A stretch of 64,000 bases of DNA from Lacibacter luteus (GCF_004118265.1 NZ_SDHW01000001.1:1116001-1180000), one strand, 5' to 3'; numbered from the stretch's first letter, positions 1-9,598 are shown. The notes: generated by a model not told the origin, from the sequence alone. Numbers and translations: made by a program.

Positions 1-2515
1 CCTCTTCTAAGGTGATTTTTTCTTTCGATGAGAAATCGAGTGTTTGCCGCATCAACTTCGAAAATCCGGAAATAAAACTGTTGGCACCTTGTACATCACG
101 ATCGATTACATATTGTTGAATTGAATTAAGACTGTTGAAAATGAAATGCGGATTCATTTGCGACTTTAATGCAAGCTGTTCTGTTTCGCTGATCCGGTGT
201 TGTAAAAGTTCTTTCTCTTGTTGTCGCTTACTTATTTCCTTTTCTCTTTTCTTGTAGTAGAAGAATATGGCGGCAATCAACAACATCGTAAGTATGGCCC
301 AGAAAACCGGCGTTTTCCACAAAGGGGCTTTGCACTGTATTGAAAGCGAAACTGTGGCAACACGATCGCTCCAATGCTCAAACTCCCGTTTTGCCTGAAT
401 TTCCAAACGATATTTGCCATATGGTAAAGGATTAAACTGTATCTCGAGATTGTTTGTATAAAACCATGTTGAATCGAAACCTGCCAACCTGTAACGATAG
501 TTTAATTTGCCAACATTTGAATAACTGAGTGCTTCGTAACGAACAATTAAATTTCTCTTAAAGCTGCTTACATCCAGCAACGCCTCCTCTGAGCTTATTT
601 GCTCACCTATACGTATAGATGATACATACAACGGTAAGGGTTCGTAGCTTTTTCCGATAAAGGCTTTTTTTGAAAGAAATGAAGCACCGGTATTTGTACC
701 GGCTATTACATAATCGTTATAGGTGATCAATTCATTTACTTCGTTCGAAAGCAAACCGTCGCTTGCATTGATATTGTTGATTGAAAACCGGAGTGGTGCA
801 TAAGATGTAAAACGAAGTATCGATATTCCTTTATTACTCGCAACCCATACGTTATCCTCATCAACTAATATGCGCCTGATATTATTACTTATCAGTCCGG
901 TATTTTCTGTTAACTGAATTAACGAGTCTGCATCTTCTATCAAAAGCCCTTTTCCCCGGGTGCCAACCAAAAGCTGGCCTCCATTAAATTTTGCTATATC
1001 TGTCACCCGGGAAGAGAAGAGCGGTTTTGTTGAATCGTAAGGAACAATTCTTCCATTTCTGTAATACCACAAACCAAACACATTGCCTACAAGCATATCT
1101 CCTTTGTTGTTAACAAATAGCCTCGAGGCTCTGAAAGATTCCTGCGTTATTAACTCAAACCCTTCCTTGTTCTTGGAATTTAGTTTTACAATGTTATTTG
1201 TAATCCCGATGTAGATATTTCCATTCTGTTTTACAAAATTTGACAATCCGATAATTGTTTGAAAGGTCTGCCCATTAACTGTTCGGGCAAAAAAACTTCC
1301 ATCCCTAAGTATATTCGAAATCACACCTCCCACAAAAATCACCTTCGAAGTGTCTTCATAAAACGAATTAACCGATTCTAGGTCCAAGTTGAAATTCTGC
1401 CACAAAGAATGAGGCTTAAAACGTACAACTTCTCCATCACTAAACCCGGCGAGTAATGTTTTGTCCTGTAATTGATAAAGAGCAGAAAACTTCTTCTTTA
1501 GTATTTCATTATTCTTTGAAAGATGAGCAATTCGAGACGGCTGTAAATAAAAAACTCCACTATTTAAACTTGTTAGCCACAAGCCTCCCTCCATATCCTT
1601 AAGTATGGACACCAAATGAATACCCTTTAAATAAGTTGCGACTATTTCACTCCTGCTATTTTCAATTACCAATCCATCTTCGGTTGCATAGTATTTATTA
1701 CCGTCAACGTTAGCAGCGTCGTATACGATCAAATTGAGCTTTTTGGTCTGGTAGTTACCGTTTCGTAAATTAAGATCAACCTGAAATTCTCTCAACAGTA
1801 TCACAACTTCCGAATCAGATATCTGCCGGATCTTAAACCGTTCAGGAACTACAACTACAGGCACTTCAACATGATAGGTCCGTTTGTTCATTTGGATATT
1901 TACAAATGTTGAAATCTCAGGTAATTTTGGTCCCTCATTATATCGTATTGGATATTCGCTTATATAAGTAAAGAAATGCCCTTGCTCCGCCTGCGCCATA
2001 ATGATTTTAGACGAAGGCCTGATCTTTATTAAATCAATCGCATCTCCATTCTTGGTAATTTTATAAGAATGCGGTCCCGAACTCGCAACAAACAAATTGT
2101 CATCAGTATCAACATAAAACGATTGAATAATTCCGGGCTGTGTTAAAGCCATCAGCTTTTTGTTCCACTTATACTCTTCAAACTTTTCATTTTCAAACAC
2201 AAACAGCCTGCCCGAAAAAGACCATGCCCAAATGCGTTTTTTATAATCTTCGTAAAAGCCAAGAATGGAATTATCGGCCAGGTTATAGGTTTTAAATTCG
2301 TAGCCATTAAACCTGCACACACCATGATCGGTTGCAAACCACATGTAATGCCGTGCATCCTGTAATACTTTATGCACTTCAGAACTTGGCAATCCGTCGT
2401 TTGGTGTGTAATTTTTAAATGCATAACGCAGCTGTTGTGCATTACTCCAATGTGCCAGGAAAAAGGCAAGAAAAATCAGCAGAAAAAAACGATGTCTTCC
2501 GTAAAGCTGCATCAT
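1..2515 (-). CDS. Propeller-type sensor histidine kinase, LytS-like (3' end cut off by window)
   Basis: The frame is open from an ATG pair at 2515/2512 to the window edge. It begins with a signal peptide (FFLLIFLAFFLAHWSNAQ) and continues into repeats of the two-component-regulator propeller type (NDGLPSSEVHKVLQDARHYM, then WFATDHGVCRFNG). A Y_Y_Y-like domain follows, then one membrane span (WAILTMLLIAAIFFYYKKR, about 255-325) and a coiled linker into the LytS-type kinase box SQMNPHFIFNSLNSIQQYV near 130-175. The His in NPHF is the expected phosphoacceptor. The ATPase domain lies outside the window. Known for the family: a periplasmic sensor with cytoplasmic kinase, usually paired with a LytTR regulator; none is visible here. 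It starts 12 bp after mqnA stops, so the two may be co-transcribed. The ligand is unknown. Confidence 0.88.
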   Translation of the reverse strand, partial: MMQLYGRHRFFLLIFLAFFLAHWSNAQQLRYAFKNYTPNDGLPSSEVHKVLQDARHYMWFATDHGVCRFNGYEFKTYNLADNSILGFYEDYKKRIWAWSFSGRLFVFENEKFEEYKWNKKLMALTQPGIIQSFYVDTDDNLFVASSGPHSYKITKNGDAIDLIKIRPSSKIIMAQAEQGHFFTYISEYPIRYNEGPKLPEISTFVNIQMNKRTYHVEVPVVVVPERFKIRQISDSEVVILLREFQVDLNLRNGNYQTKKLNLIVYDAANVDGNKYYATEDGLVIENSRSEIVATYLKGIHLVSILKDMEGGLWLTSLNSGVFYLQPSRIAHLSKNNEILKKKFSALYQLQDKTLLAGFSDGEVVRFKPHSLWQNFNLDLESVNSFYEDTSKVIFVGGVISNILRDGSFFARTVNGQTFQTIIGLSNFVKQNGNIYIGITNNIVKLNSKNKEGFELITQESFRASRLFVNNKGDMLVGNVFGLWYYRNGRIVPYDSTKPLFSSRVTDIAKFNGGQLLVGTRGKGLLIEDADSLIQLTENTGLISNNIRRILVDEDNVWVASNKGISILRFTSYAPLRFSINNINASDGLLSNEVNELITYNDYVIAGTNTGASFLSKKAFIGKSYEPLPLYVSSIRIGEQISSEEALLDVSSFKRNLIVRYEALSYSNVGKLNYRYRLAGFDSTWFYTNNLEIQFNPLPYGKYRLEIQAKREFEHWSDRVATVSLSIQCKAPLWKTPVFWAILTMLLIAAIFFYYKKREKEISKRQQEKELLQHRISETEQLALKSQMNPHFIFNSLNSIQQYVIDRDVQGANSFISGFSKLMRQTLDFSSKEKITLEE

Positions 2516-2527
2516 TAAAAATACAAA

Positions 2528-3280
2528 TTATGCATTCAAAAAAGCCAGGAACTTCTCCATGCCTTTACGTTTGTTATCATCAAGCAAATAACTGATGTTG
2601 TGCGTATAATATTTCTTTAAATCGTATACCGGATACTTTTGGGCTTCTGCAATTTCATCAATATGTAAAAAACCTTCGGCATTGGCAGCATTAAAACGAG
2701 TTATCCAATCTTCGCCCATAGGAGTTAAGCTTACCCAAACGGCAAATACAAAAGGAAGATTGGTCATAGCCTGCCATTCGCTGGCCAGGTCGTAAATATA
2801 AGTAGAGAGTCGGCGTTGCTCCAATGCCCTGTCGCCAATTACCACTGCGCCTGTTCTACCTTCAATTTTGGTACGGTAGCTTTCATCCTGCGCATTGATA
2901 ATTTCGGGATGAATGCCCCAGAATTCGTTCATCAACACTTTTGCCAAAGCCACCGAAGTTCGGCTTTGATAATCGAGATAAACAGTAGTTAGTTCGTTAA
3001 CCGGCACTTCGCTGAACAGGCAAACCGAAGCCACTTCATGCTCTGCCGCAATACAATAATCGCTTACAATAAAATAGTTGGGTAATTCTTTCAATAAAGC
3101 CACGGGCACAAGGGCCACATCAACCTCTCCAGCTTTCAGCATTTCGGCTACTCTCGCCGGATAACCCGGTACCAATTCATGGTCCTGCAGAAATGCTTCG
3201 TTCTGCATACCATACATCATGGGTTTTGTGTTTAAATAACTTACTGCGCCAACTTTTATCTTATGCTTTTCGCTCATCAT
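2528..3280 (-). CDS. mqnA: Chorismate dehydratase MqnA (futalosine menaquinone pathway)
   Basis: About 250 residues with the MqnA/MqnD periplasmic-binding-protein-like fold. It starts IKVGAVSYLNTKPM and contains the substrate-cleft stretches GEVDVALVPVALL, LDYQSRTSVALAKVL and GAVVIGDRAL. Known role: it dehydrates chorismate to 3-enolpyruvylbenzoate, the first step of the futalosine route to menaquinone, in the cytosol. I place the start at the ATG pair 3280/3277, just before the conserved core and after an AAAGGA stretch. An in-frame ATG at 3304 would add eight residues unlike the family. It diverges from purB across about 230 bp. No other menaquinone genes are in the window. Confidence 0.93.
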   Translation of the reverse strand: MMSEKHKIKVGAVSYLNTKPMMYGMQNEAFLQDHELVPGYPARVAEMLKAGEVDVALVPVALLKELPNYFIVSDYCIAAEHEVASVCLFSEVPVNELTTVYLDYQSRTSVALAKVLMNEFWGIHPEIINAQDESYRTKIEGRTGAVVIGDRALEQRRLSTYIYDLASEWQAMTNLPFVFAVWVSLTPMGEDWITRFNAANAEGFLHIDEIAEAQKYPVYDLKKYYTHNISYLLDDNKRKGMEKFLAFLNA

Positions 3281-3363
3281 TTCCTTTAAACAAATTTGTA
3301 GCATAATGCCGATTAATAAACCCGGGAAAGGGGTTTTGTTACGTCGGTATTCTTCAATTCATT

Positions 3364-3371
3364 TACTTTTG
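3364..3371 (+). promoter_or_regulatory. Candidate Bacteroidota -7 element upstream of purB
   Basis: TACTTTTG matches the Bacteroidota consensus TAnnTTTG. It lies in the divergent mqnA-purB intergenic region, about 140 bp before the purB ATG. A TTTG at 3335-3338 is upstream, but its 25-bp spacing is longer than the usual -33/-7 distance, so this is only a candidate. Confidence 0.3.
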
Positions 3372-3509
3372 CGCTGCAAAGAAAAGGATTTTTTGGTGGG
3401 CAGACGGCTTGCTGCTATTGAGCTTCTGTTGCGTCGCACATTTGTGTTGCAACAACCATATGTAGCAATACTTTAGTCAACTGATTAACTACAAACTGTA
3501 AACAATTTC

Positions 3510-4847
3510 ATGGAACTTCAAAATCTAACAGCTATTTCTCCGGTAGACGGACGCTATCGTAACCAATTACATCAACTCGATGCTTATTTCTCCGAATTTG
3601 CACTGATCCGTTACCGTGTGCTGGTGGAAATTGAATACTTCCTTTTCCTTAGTGAAAAGAAGTTCTTTAAACTTACTGCCCAGCAAAAGCAGGCCTTGAA
3701 AGATGTTGTAACGAACTTTTCGGTTGAGCAGGCGCAGGAAATTAAAAATCTTGAAAGCATTACCAACCACGATGTAAAAGCAGTCGAATACTTTTTAAAA
3801 CGTGAGCTGGAAGCATTAAAGCTCAACGATCTGAAAGAGTGGGTTCACTTTGGTCTTACATCGCAGGATATTAATAACACGGCTATTCCGCTTTCATGGA
3901 AAGAAGCGTTGGAAAACGATTTGTTACCTTCTGTTTCAACCCTCATTTTAAAACTGAAAGGCTTTGCAAAAGATTGGAAAAATATTCCGTTGCTGGCACG
4001 TACACACGGACAAGCAGCATCGCCAACAAAGCTGGGCAAAGAAATAATGGTGTTTGTTGAACGATTAGAAAATCAGCTGCAACAACTGTCGGCCTTACCT
4101 ACTGCCGCAAAATTTGGCGGTGCAACCGGTAACTTTAATGCACATTACATCGCTTTCCCTAAAAAGGATTGGGTAAAATTCGGTAATGAGTTTGTTGAAC
4201 AACAACTCGGTTTACAGCGCCAGCAATACACAACGCAAATTGAACATTACGATAGTTTGGCTGCACAAATGGACAGCATCAAACGTATCAATACCATTTT
4301 GATTGATTTATGCCGAGACATCTGGACCTATGTTTCCATGGATTACTTCAAACAAAAAATCAAAAAAGGTGAAGTGGGCAGCAGTGCCATGCCACATAAA
4401 GTAAACCCCATTGATTTTGAAAATGCTGAAGGTAACCTGGGCATTGCAAACGCCTTGTGGGAGCATTTATCGGCCAAACTTCCTGTTTCAAGGTTACAAC
4501 GTGATTTAACTGATTCCACAGTGTTACGTAACCTCGGCGTTCCGTTTGCACACACCATACTTTCATTAAAATCGATCGACAAGGGATTGAATAAATTATT
4601 GTTGAACGAAGAAAAAATCAGGCAAGATCTCGAAAATAACTGGGCAGTAGTTGCAGAAGCTATTCAAACAATTCTCCGCAGAGAAAATTACCCTAACCCT
4701 TACGAGGCATTGAAAGAATTAACAAGAGGCAATGCTGCAATTACACAAAAATCAATGCAGACGTTTATTAAAGGGTTAAAAGTGAGTGCAGAGGTAAAGA
4801 AAGAGTTACTGAAAATTTCGCCTTTTAACTATACGGGTGTATTTTAA
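3510..4847 (+). CDS. purB: Adenylosuccinate lyase
   Basis: 445 residues, full length for the E. coli-type PurB. It opens LTAISPVDGRYRNQ. The lyase histidine is in ARTHGQAASPTKLGKE (about residues 163-178) and the fumarase/aspartase superfamily signature GSSAMPHKVNPIDFENAEG is at about 290-308, with the catalytic Ser in SSAM. It cleaves SAICAR to AICAR and adenylosuccinate to AMP, releasing fumarate, in cytosolic purine synthesis. The ATG at 3510 opens directly on the conserved N-terminus. The next gene starts 34 bp downstream, but the two products are functionally unrelated. Confidence 0.97.
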   Translation: MELQNLTAISPVDGRYRNQLHQLDAYFSEFALIRYRVLVEIEYFLFLSEKKFFKLTAQQKQALKDVVTNFSVEQAQEIKNLESITNHDVKAVEYFLKRELEALKLNDLKEWVHFGLTSQDINNTAIPLSWKEALENDLLPSVSTLILKLKGFAKDWKNIPLLARTHGQAASPTKLGKEIMVFVERLENQLQQLSALPTAAKFGGATGNFNAHYIAFPKKDWVKFGNEFVEQQLGLQRQQYTTQIEHYDSLAAQMDSIKRINTILIDLCRDIWTYVSMDYFKQKIKKGEVGSSAMPHKVNPIDFENAEGNLGIANALWEHLSAKLPVSRLQRDLTDSTVLRNLGVPFAHTILSLKSIDKGLNKLLLNEEKIRQDLENNWAVVAEAIQTILRRENYPNPYEALKELTRGNAAITQKSMQTFIKGLKVSAEVKKELLKISPFNYTGVF

Positions 4848-4881
4848 AGATAAATTATGTGATAACCACATAACCACTTCC

Positions 4882-7800
4882 ATGCGACAATTACTAACCT
4901 CTCTTTTTTTATTTACTTGCAACTTTTGTTTTGCACAGCTGAATATTCCTTGTAATAATTGGTTGCAGTTGCCTTCATATAATTCATTTGTTAATGTTGG
5001 CGACTTAGATATTTCTGGTAATCAAGTTACGGTGGAAGCAATTTTTTCAAGAACAACACCTTATTCAGGTGGATATTTATGGGCTGGAGACCTTGTGTCA
5101 AAACACACCGGACCAAGTGATGTAAATTATTTGCTACGTCCTAATAATGCTGAAATAACTACAAGTAATGGCTATTTCTGCACACCCCCTGCCTGTAACA
5201 TACAACTTAATAAAGTCTATCATGCAGCAATGGTTTATGACGGAGTTACTTTAAAATTTTATCGCAACGGATACCTCATTAGTAGTGTACCTGCATCTGG
5301 AAACCTTTTTCAAAACAACTTGAATACCCATATTGGATATTATGATGCCAATACATACAATACGAATTTTATCGGCTATATAAACGAAGTTAGAATTTGG
5401 AATACAGTCAGATCGCAAGCTCAGATTCGTTCCTACATGAATACATCACTACCGAATCCCACAACTCAAACAGGGCTTTTGGCTTATTATACTTTTGACA
5501 ATTTATTAAATAAGCAAGGGAACACCACATTTAACGGTACTTTGGGAGGTTCAGCTATTTCAAATAGCACTTTGCCAACATGCAATTATGTTATCGATTC
5601 CTGCGAGCAAATCGCCCTACCTGTTGATTCTACCATTATTAACAAATATACCCCGGTGTTGAACTATGACATTTGTCTGAATCAGCTTATTGTAGAAGAT
5701 GCTTCTGAATTTAAAGTTGGAGATACGGTGTTATTATTTCAAATGAAAGGCGCTGCAATTGACAGCTCCAACACATCATCATTTGGCAATGTAACAGATT
5801 ACAAAAGTGCTGGGAACTATGAGTATAACTACATAAGAGCAATAAATGGCAATGTTATTGATTTAAAAAATACGCTCCTACGAACTTATGAAATACCCCA
5901 AGGAGTAGTTCAGCTGATTCGTGTTCCCTATTATTCTTCCTATAGTAATACACAAGTGCTCACATGCCTTCCTTGGGATGGAAAGAAAGGTGGCATACTT
6001 GCTTTAAATGTTCAAAACAACTTTAGCATGGGGCAAAACATTGATGTTTCTGGCAGAGGTTTCCGAGGTGGGGTAGCAATCAATAGCCAATTAAATAGCT
6101 GGCAGCCAGGCTGTGAATCAAACAATTATTTTTATCCATCAAATGGAAACGCTTCGCAAGGTAAAGGTGAAGGAATCGCTCAGTTGAGCAGTGCAAAAAT
6201 GTCTGGCAGAGGAAAGCTTGCAAATGGAGGCGGTGGAGGAAATCTTGTAAATGCAGGTGGTGGTGGTGGTTCAAATGGTACGGCTGGTGGACAAGGAGGA
6301 AACCAGTTCGAAGGTTGTGGCAATAATCCATTCGCAAACGGTGGTAGCCCGGGCTTAGCTTTAAGTTATACAAATGCAGTAAATAAACTATTTCTTGGAG
6401 GCGGTGGTGGCGCAGGTGATGCAAATGATCCATTAGGGGGAAATGCATTTAACCCTAATGGCGGAAATGGTGGTGGAATCATACTGATATCCGCAGAAAC
6501 AATTACGAGCAATGGATTTCAAATAATTGCAAATGGGAATGACGGGAAAGCATGTACAACTAATTGCAATGAAGGCATGGGTGGCGGTGGTGCCGGGGGT
6601 ACTGTTTTCATTTCTGCCAATCAATTTGTTTCTGCATTAACTGTAACTGCAATAGGTGGCAAAGGCGCAAACAACACATCCGTTTTAGTATCTTCTCTAT
6701 TAAAAAATCATGGGCCTGGGGCGGGCGGTTCTGGCGGAATAGTACTTCTAAAACAAGCTACAAAGCCGACCAATGTAATAATTAATAACAATGGTGGAGC
6801 AAACGGAATCATTACAAATAATAGCAATTTCGCTTTTGGGGCGCAAACTGGCACACAAGGATTAACACAGTATAATTATTTTTTACCTATTAGTACCGCC
6901 CCTTTCAAAAAAAATATCGACTCAGTTCGAATAAACTTCAGTAACCCCGTTTGTAATTCTTATATGTTTAGCGGTTTGGGATTCACGAATAGTCTTCCTG
7001 TTAATAGTTGGCAATGGTTTTTTGGAAACGCTGGAATGGCAGCAACACAAAATGCATCCTACACTTTTAACAATCAGGGATCCTACGATGTAAAACTTAT
7101 CGCTAAAGATATAAATGGGTGTAAAGACAGTATTACAATTGCTATAACAGCAATTGCTACTCCTCAACAACCTGTTGCTACACTTTTACAACCAACATGT
7201 ACAATTGCAACTGGAAGTATAACTATCAATTCTCCCCTTGGCAATAATTTTGAATACAGTATTAATAGTACAAATTTTCAAAACAGTCCTGTATTTACTG
7301 CTGTGGCACCAGGAGCTTACAATGTTATCGTAAGAAACAAATCAAATGGATGCTTATCACCCATATCTTCCGTTTCAATTGATCCGGCAACAAACTCAGC
7401 CCCTGTTCCAAAGGCCCTTGTTACAGATCAACCAGATTGTATTATACCAACCGGTACAATTACAATAAATTCTCCTCTTGGAGCATTTTATGATTACAGT
7501 ATTGATGGAGTGCAATTTCAATCAGGTACGGTTTTCAATAGTTTATCGCCAGGTAGTTACTCAGTGACTGTAAGAAACAATTTAACCGGCTGTCTTGCAA
7601 CTTCAACAGTATTATCTGTTGATCCTGTACCCGCAAATCCTGCCATTCCGGTTATTGGGGCTATTTCACAACCAGGGTGTACGGTTAAAACGGGATCTTT
7701 TACAATTGTTTCTCCTTTAGGAGCAGATTTATTATATAGCCTCAATGGAAACAATCCGCAAGCCTCAGGAAATTTTGTAGGTTTAACACCCGGCACTTAT

Positions 7801-8394
7801 TCCGTTACTACAAACAATAGCAGTAATGGATGTATCTCTTCACGTATCAATGTAATCATCAACCAGCAACCTGTTATTCCTACAATTGCAACTGCATCAG
7901 TAACTGAACAACCCAATTGTACAATTTCCTCGGGAACAATTACAATTACAGCCCCTATTGGTAATAACTATGAATACAGTGTTGATGGAGTTTCCTTTCA
8001 ATCTTCATTCCTTTTTCGAAACCTTTCGCCCAATAATTATAATGTAATTGTGCGTGATAAAAATTCTGGCTGTTCTTCACAACCGCTTCAACTCATTGTT
8101 AAGCCAGACGTTGCTGCAACTGGAAACTATTTTATGGCAAATGCATTTTCGCCAAATGGCGATGGATTAAATGACTGTTTCGGTGTTAAAAACTGGGGAG
8201 TAATAACTGAATTTCAATTCATGATTTTCAATATTTGGGGCGAACTTGTTTTTTCAACAACTAACCCAATAGCTTGCTGGGATGGAACTTTCAAAGAACG
8301 GCAGTCACCTCTCGGCAATTATGTTTACTACATAAAAGCAAACACACTTTGTGGAAAAGTTGAGCGGAAAGGCAACCTTGCTCTTATCAGATAA
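4882..8394 (+). CDS. Secreted modular T9SS cargo protein: LamG, Gly-rich core, PKD, four SprB-like repeats, type B C-terminal domain
   Basis: I choose the ATG at 4882 because it begins a clear signal peptide (MRQLLTSLFLFTCNFCFAQ); the upstream in-frame ATG at 4837 lies inside purB. Domains in order: a LamG/concanavalin-like domain (about residues 25-225, with WNTVRSQAQIRSYMN), a beta-rich middle, a glycine-rich segment (about 445-625), a PKD-like domain (WQWFFGNAG...YTFNNQGSYDVKLI), four 80-residue repeats, and a C-terminal gliding-motility/T9SS type B domain (NAFSPNGDGLNDCF...FNIWGELVF...WDGT). It is probably exported through the type IX system and attached to the surface. Role inferred: adhesion or matrix protein. 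By eye the gene is more AT-rich than purB. No enzyme motif was found. Confidence 0.9.
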   Translation: MRQLLTSLFLFTCNFCFAQLNIPCNNWLQLPSYNSFVNVGDLDISGNQVTVEAIFSRTTPYSGGYLWAGDLVSKHTGPSDVNYLLRPNNAEITTSNGYFCTPPACNIQLNKVYHAAMVYDGVTLKFYRNGYLISSVPASGNLFQNNLNTHIGYYDANTYNTNFIGYINEVRIWNTVRSQAQIRSYMNTSLPNPTTQTGLLAYYTFDNLLNKQGNTTFNGTLGGSAISNSTLPTCNYVIDSCEQIALPVDSTIINKYTPVLNYDICLNQLIVEDASEFKVGDTVLLFQMKGAAIDSSNTSSFGNVTDYKSAGNYEYNYIRAINGNVIDLKNTLLRTYEIPQGVVQLIRVPYYSSYSNTQVLTCLPWDGKKGGILALNVQNNFSMGQNIDVSGRGFRGGVAINSQLNSWQPGCESNNYFYPSNGNASQGKGEGIAQLSSAKMSGRGKLANGGGGGNLVNAGGGGGSNGTAGGQGGNQFEGCGNNPFANGGSPGLALSYTNAVNKLFLGGGGGAGDANDPLGGNAFNPNGGNGGGIILISAETITSNGFQIIANGNDGKACTTNCNEGMGGGGAGGTVFISANQFVSALTVTAIGGKGANNTSVLVSSLLKNHGPGAGGSGGIVLLKQATKPTNVIINNNGGANGIITNNSNFAFGAQTGTQGLTQYNYFLPISTAPFKKNIDSVRINFSNPVCNSYMFSGLGFTNSLPVNSWQWFFGNAGMAATQNASYTFNNQGSYDVKLIAKDINGCKDSITIAITAIATPQQPVATLLQPTCTIATGSITINSPLGNNFEYSINSTNFQNSPVFTAVAPGAYNVIVRNKSNGCLSPISSVSIDPATNSAPVPKALVTDQPDCIIPTGTITINSPLGAFYDYSIDGVQFQSGTVFNSLSPGSYSVTVRNNLTGCLATSTVLSVDPVPANPAIPVIGAISQPGCTVKTGSFTIVSPLGADLLYSLNGNNPQASGNFVGLTPGTYSVTTNNSSNGCISSRINVIINQQPVIPTIATASVTEQPNCTISSGTITITAPIGNNYEYSVDGVSFQSSFLFRNLSPNNYNVIVRDKNSGCSSQPLQLIVKPDVAATGNYFMANAFSPNGDGLNDCFGVKNWGVITEFQFMIFNIWGELVFSTTNPIACWDGTFKERQSPLGNYVYYIKANTLCGKVERKGNLALIR
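7189..8108 (+). repeat. Four diverged tandem repeats, 240-bp period (SprB-like)
   Basis: The codons for QPxC recur at 7189, 7429, 7669 and 7909, exactly 240 bp (80 codons) apart. Each unit reads roughly QPxCTIxTGxITIxSPLG, then YSIDG, SPGxYxVxVRN and GC. Units differ in sequence but keep length and frame, as expected for an old tandem duplication under selection for domain size. They resemble the repeats of SprB-type gliding adhesins. Confidence 0.85.
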
Positions 8395-8452
8395 TTAAAT
8401 TTTCAAAAAAAATTATACATCAATAATAGCATGGTTGGTATTCACTTTGTGA

Positions 8453-8806
8453 TCAACTGATGTCTTCCAGAAAAAAATACTCCGGTGCTTTGTATTTGTG
8501 TAACCGAATGCTGAGTATATCGTACTGAATCCTCTTCCAACCGGGATATTGCTGCAGGTATTCTTCACCTGCATTCATCAACCGTTCTAACTTTTTTTCT
8601 GTTACTCCCTCTTCAGGATGACCGTAGGTGTCGGTTGTTCTTGTTTTAACTTCTACAAAATGCAACACCTCATTTTTAGCAGCAACAACATCCAGCTCAA
8701 AATAAGAATGCTTCCAGTTGCGATGCAGTATAGCAAAACCCTGAGCAAGCAACCAGGCTGTTGCCAGCTCCTCTCCTTCTTCGCCTGTTTTGATGTGTTT
8801 TGCCAT
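8453..8806 (-). CDS. YraN-family (UPF0102) endonuclease-like protein
   Basis: 117 residues, the normal length of UPF0102/YraN. The start AKHIKTGEEGEELATAWLLAQGF and the restriction-endonuclease-like motif FELDVVAAKNEVLHFVEVKTR (Glu, Asp and Glu-x-Lys of a PD-(D/E)XK-like core) are clear. Its cellular role is not established; it is assumed to be cytoplasmic and linked to DNA processing. It converges with the T9SS cargo gene across 58 bp and is divergent from the membrane-protein gene at 8915. Confidence 0.9.
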   Translation of the reverse strand: MAKHIKTGEEGEELATAWLLAQGFAILHRNWKHSYFELDVVAAKNEVLHFVEVKTRTTDTYGHPEEGVTEKKLERLMNAGEEYLQQYPGWKRIQYDILSIRLHKYKAPEYFFLEDIS

Positions 8807-8914
8807 AGCACTAAAATAATCGATTCCCGCTTATCCACATATCGTGAATGGCAGCCTGAAAAAATGAACGTTCGGCAACTGTTTTTAGTTATTTTTGTTG
8901 CCTAATACAGGTTT

Positions 8915-9475
8915 ATGAAGTCGACTAAAACATACATTATTACATTGGTTGCGCTCGTTATTGTAGCTGCACTTTACCGCATTATCCCCGGTCGCCCGTT
9001 CGGATTTGCACCACAAATCGCTATTGCACTGTTTGCAGGTTCGGTCATAAAGGATAAAAAATATGCATTTGCATTACCTATCCTCAGCATGTTCATTAGC
9101 GATGCATTGTACCAGGTTCTATACAGTGCCGGGCTTTCTTCTATCAAAGGATTTTATGGCGGACAGTTAACCAACTATATTTTATTTGTCGGCTTAACGG
9201 TAATCGGCTTCTTTATTAACCAAAAGAAAGTATTACAGATTTTTGCTGGCGCACTTGCCGGACCGACTGCTTATTTTCTTATCAGCAACTTTTTAGTATG
9301 GATCGGTGGTGGTGGTTATGGTCATCCGAAAACATTTGCAGGTTTGATGGCAACTTATGTTGATGGTATTCCTTTTTACGGAGGTAGCTTAGCTGCAACA
9401 GTTCTGTTCTGCACAATGTTCTTTGGTGGATATGCATTATTCAATACCTCAAAGGAATTGAAAACAGCGCAATAA
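8915..9475 (+). CDS. Small polytopic membrane protein (DUF6580-like)
   Basis: 186 residues with about five hydrophobic spans (TYIITLVALVIVAALY, FGFAPQIAIALFAGSVI, YAFALPILSMFISDALY, YILFVGLTVIGFFI, IFAGALAGPTAYFLI), so it is an inner-membrane protein. The PxIAIALFAGSVxK-LPxLSMFISD pattern matches my memory of the DUF6580 family, which resembles ECF-transporter substrate-binding (S) components. The substrate is unknown. No riboswitch-like structure could be recognised in the 108 bp upstream. A strong terminator follows at 9531. Confidence 0.75.
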   Translation: MKSTKTYIITLVALVIVAALYRIIPGRPFGFAPQIAIALFAGSVIKDKKYAFALPILSMFISDALYQVLYSAGLSSIKGFYGGQLTNYILFVGLTVIGFFINQKKVLQIFAGALAGPTAYFLISNFLVWIGGGGYGHPKTFAGLMATYVDGIPFYGGSLAATVLFCTMFFGGYALFNTSKELKTAQ

Positions 9476-9530
9476 TATCCTGAGCGATGTCGAAGGAGAT
9501 GCGATAAACATAACGCTTCAAAATATAGAA

Positions 9531-9551
9531 AGCCCCGAATCGGGGCTTTTG
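9531..9551 (+). terminator. Intrinsic terminator after the DUF6580-like gene
   Basis: Stem AGCCCCG/CGGGGCT with loop AAT (9531-9547), followed by TTTGCTTTT. It lies between the plus-strand membrane-protein gene and the 3' end of the minus-strand carboxylase gene. Confidence 0.85.
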
Positions 9552-9598
9552 CTTTTATAATACGTCTGCCGGTCCGGGGCTGTACCGACGAAGCTGCA

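Noticed and set aside
2152-2469. 105-residue frame on the minus strand
   Set aside because: It overlaps the sensor-kinase frame, has no family features and its sequence is a frame-shifted shadow of that gene.
4837-4881. Upstream start of the T9SS cargo protein inside purB
   Set aside because: The signal peptide starts at 4882; the upstream codons give a hydrophilic leader.
6080-6448. 122-residue minus-strand His/Leu-rich frame
   Set aside because: It is the antisense of the glycine-rich codons of the T9SS cargo gene.
8807-8914. Possible riboswitch before the DUF6580-like membrane protein
   Set aside because: Only 108 bp, shared with a divergent gene, and no conserved riboswitch core was recognised.
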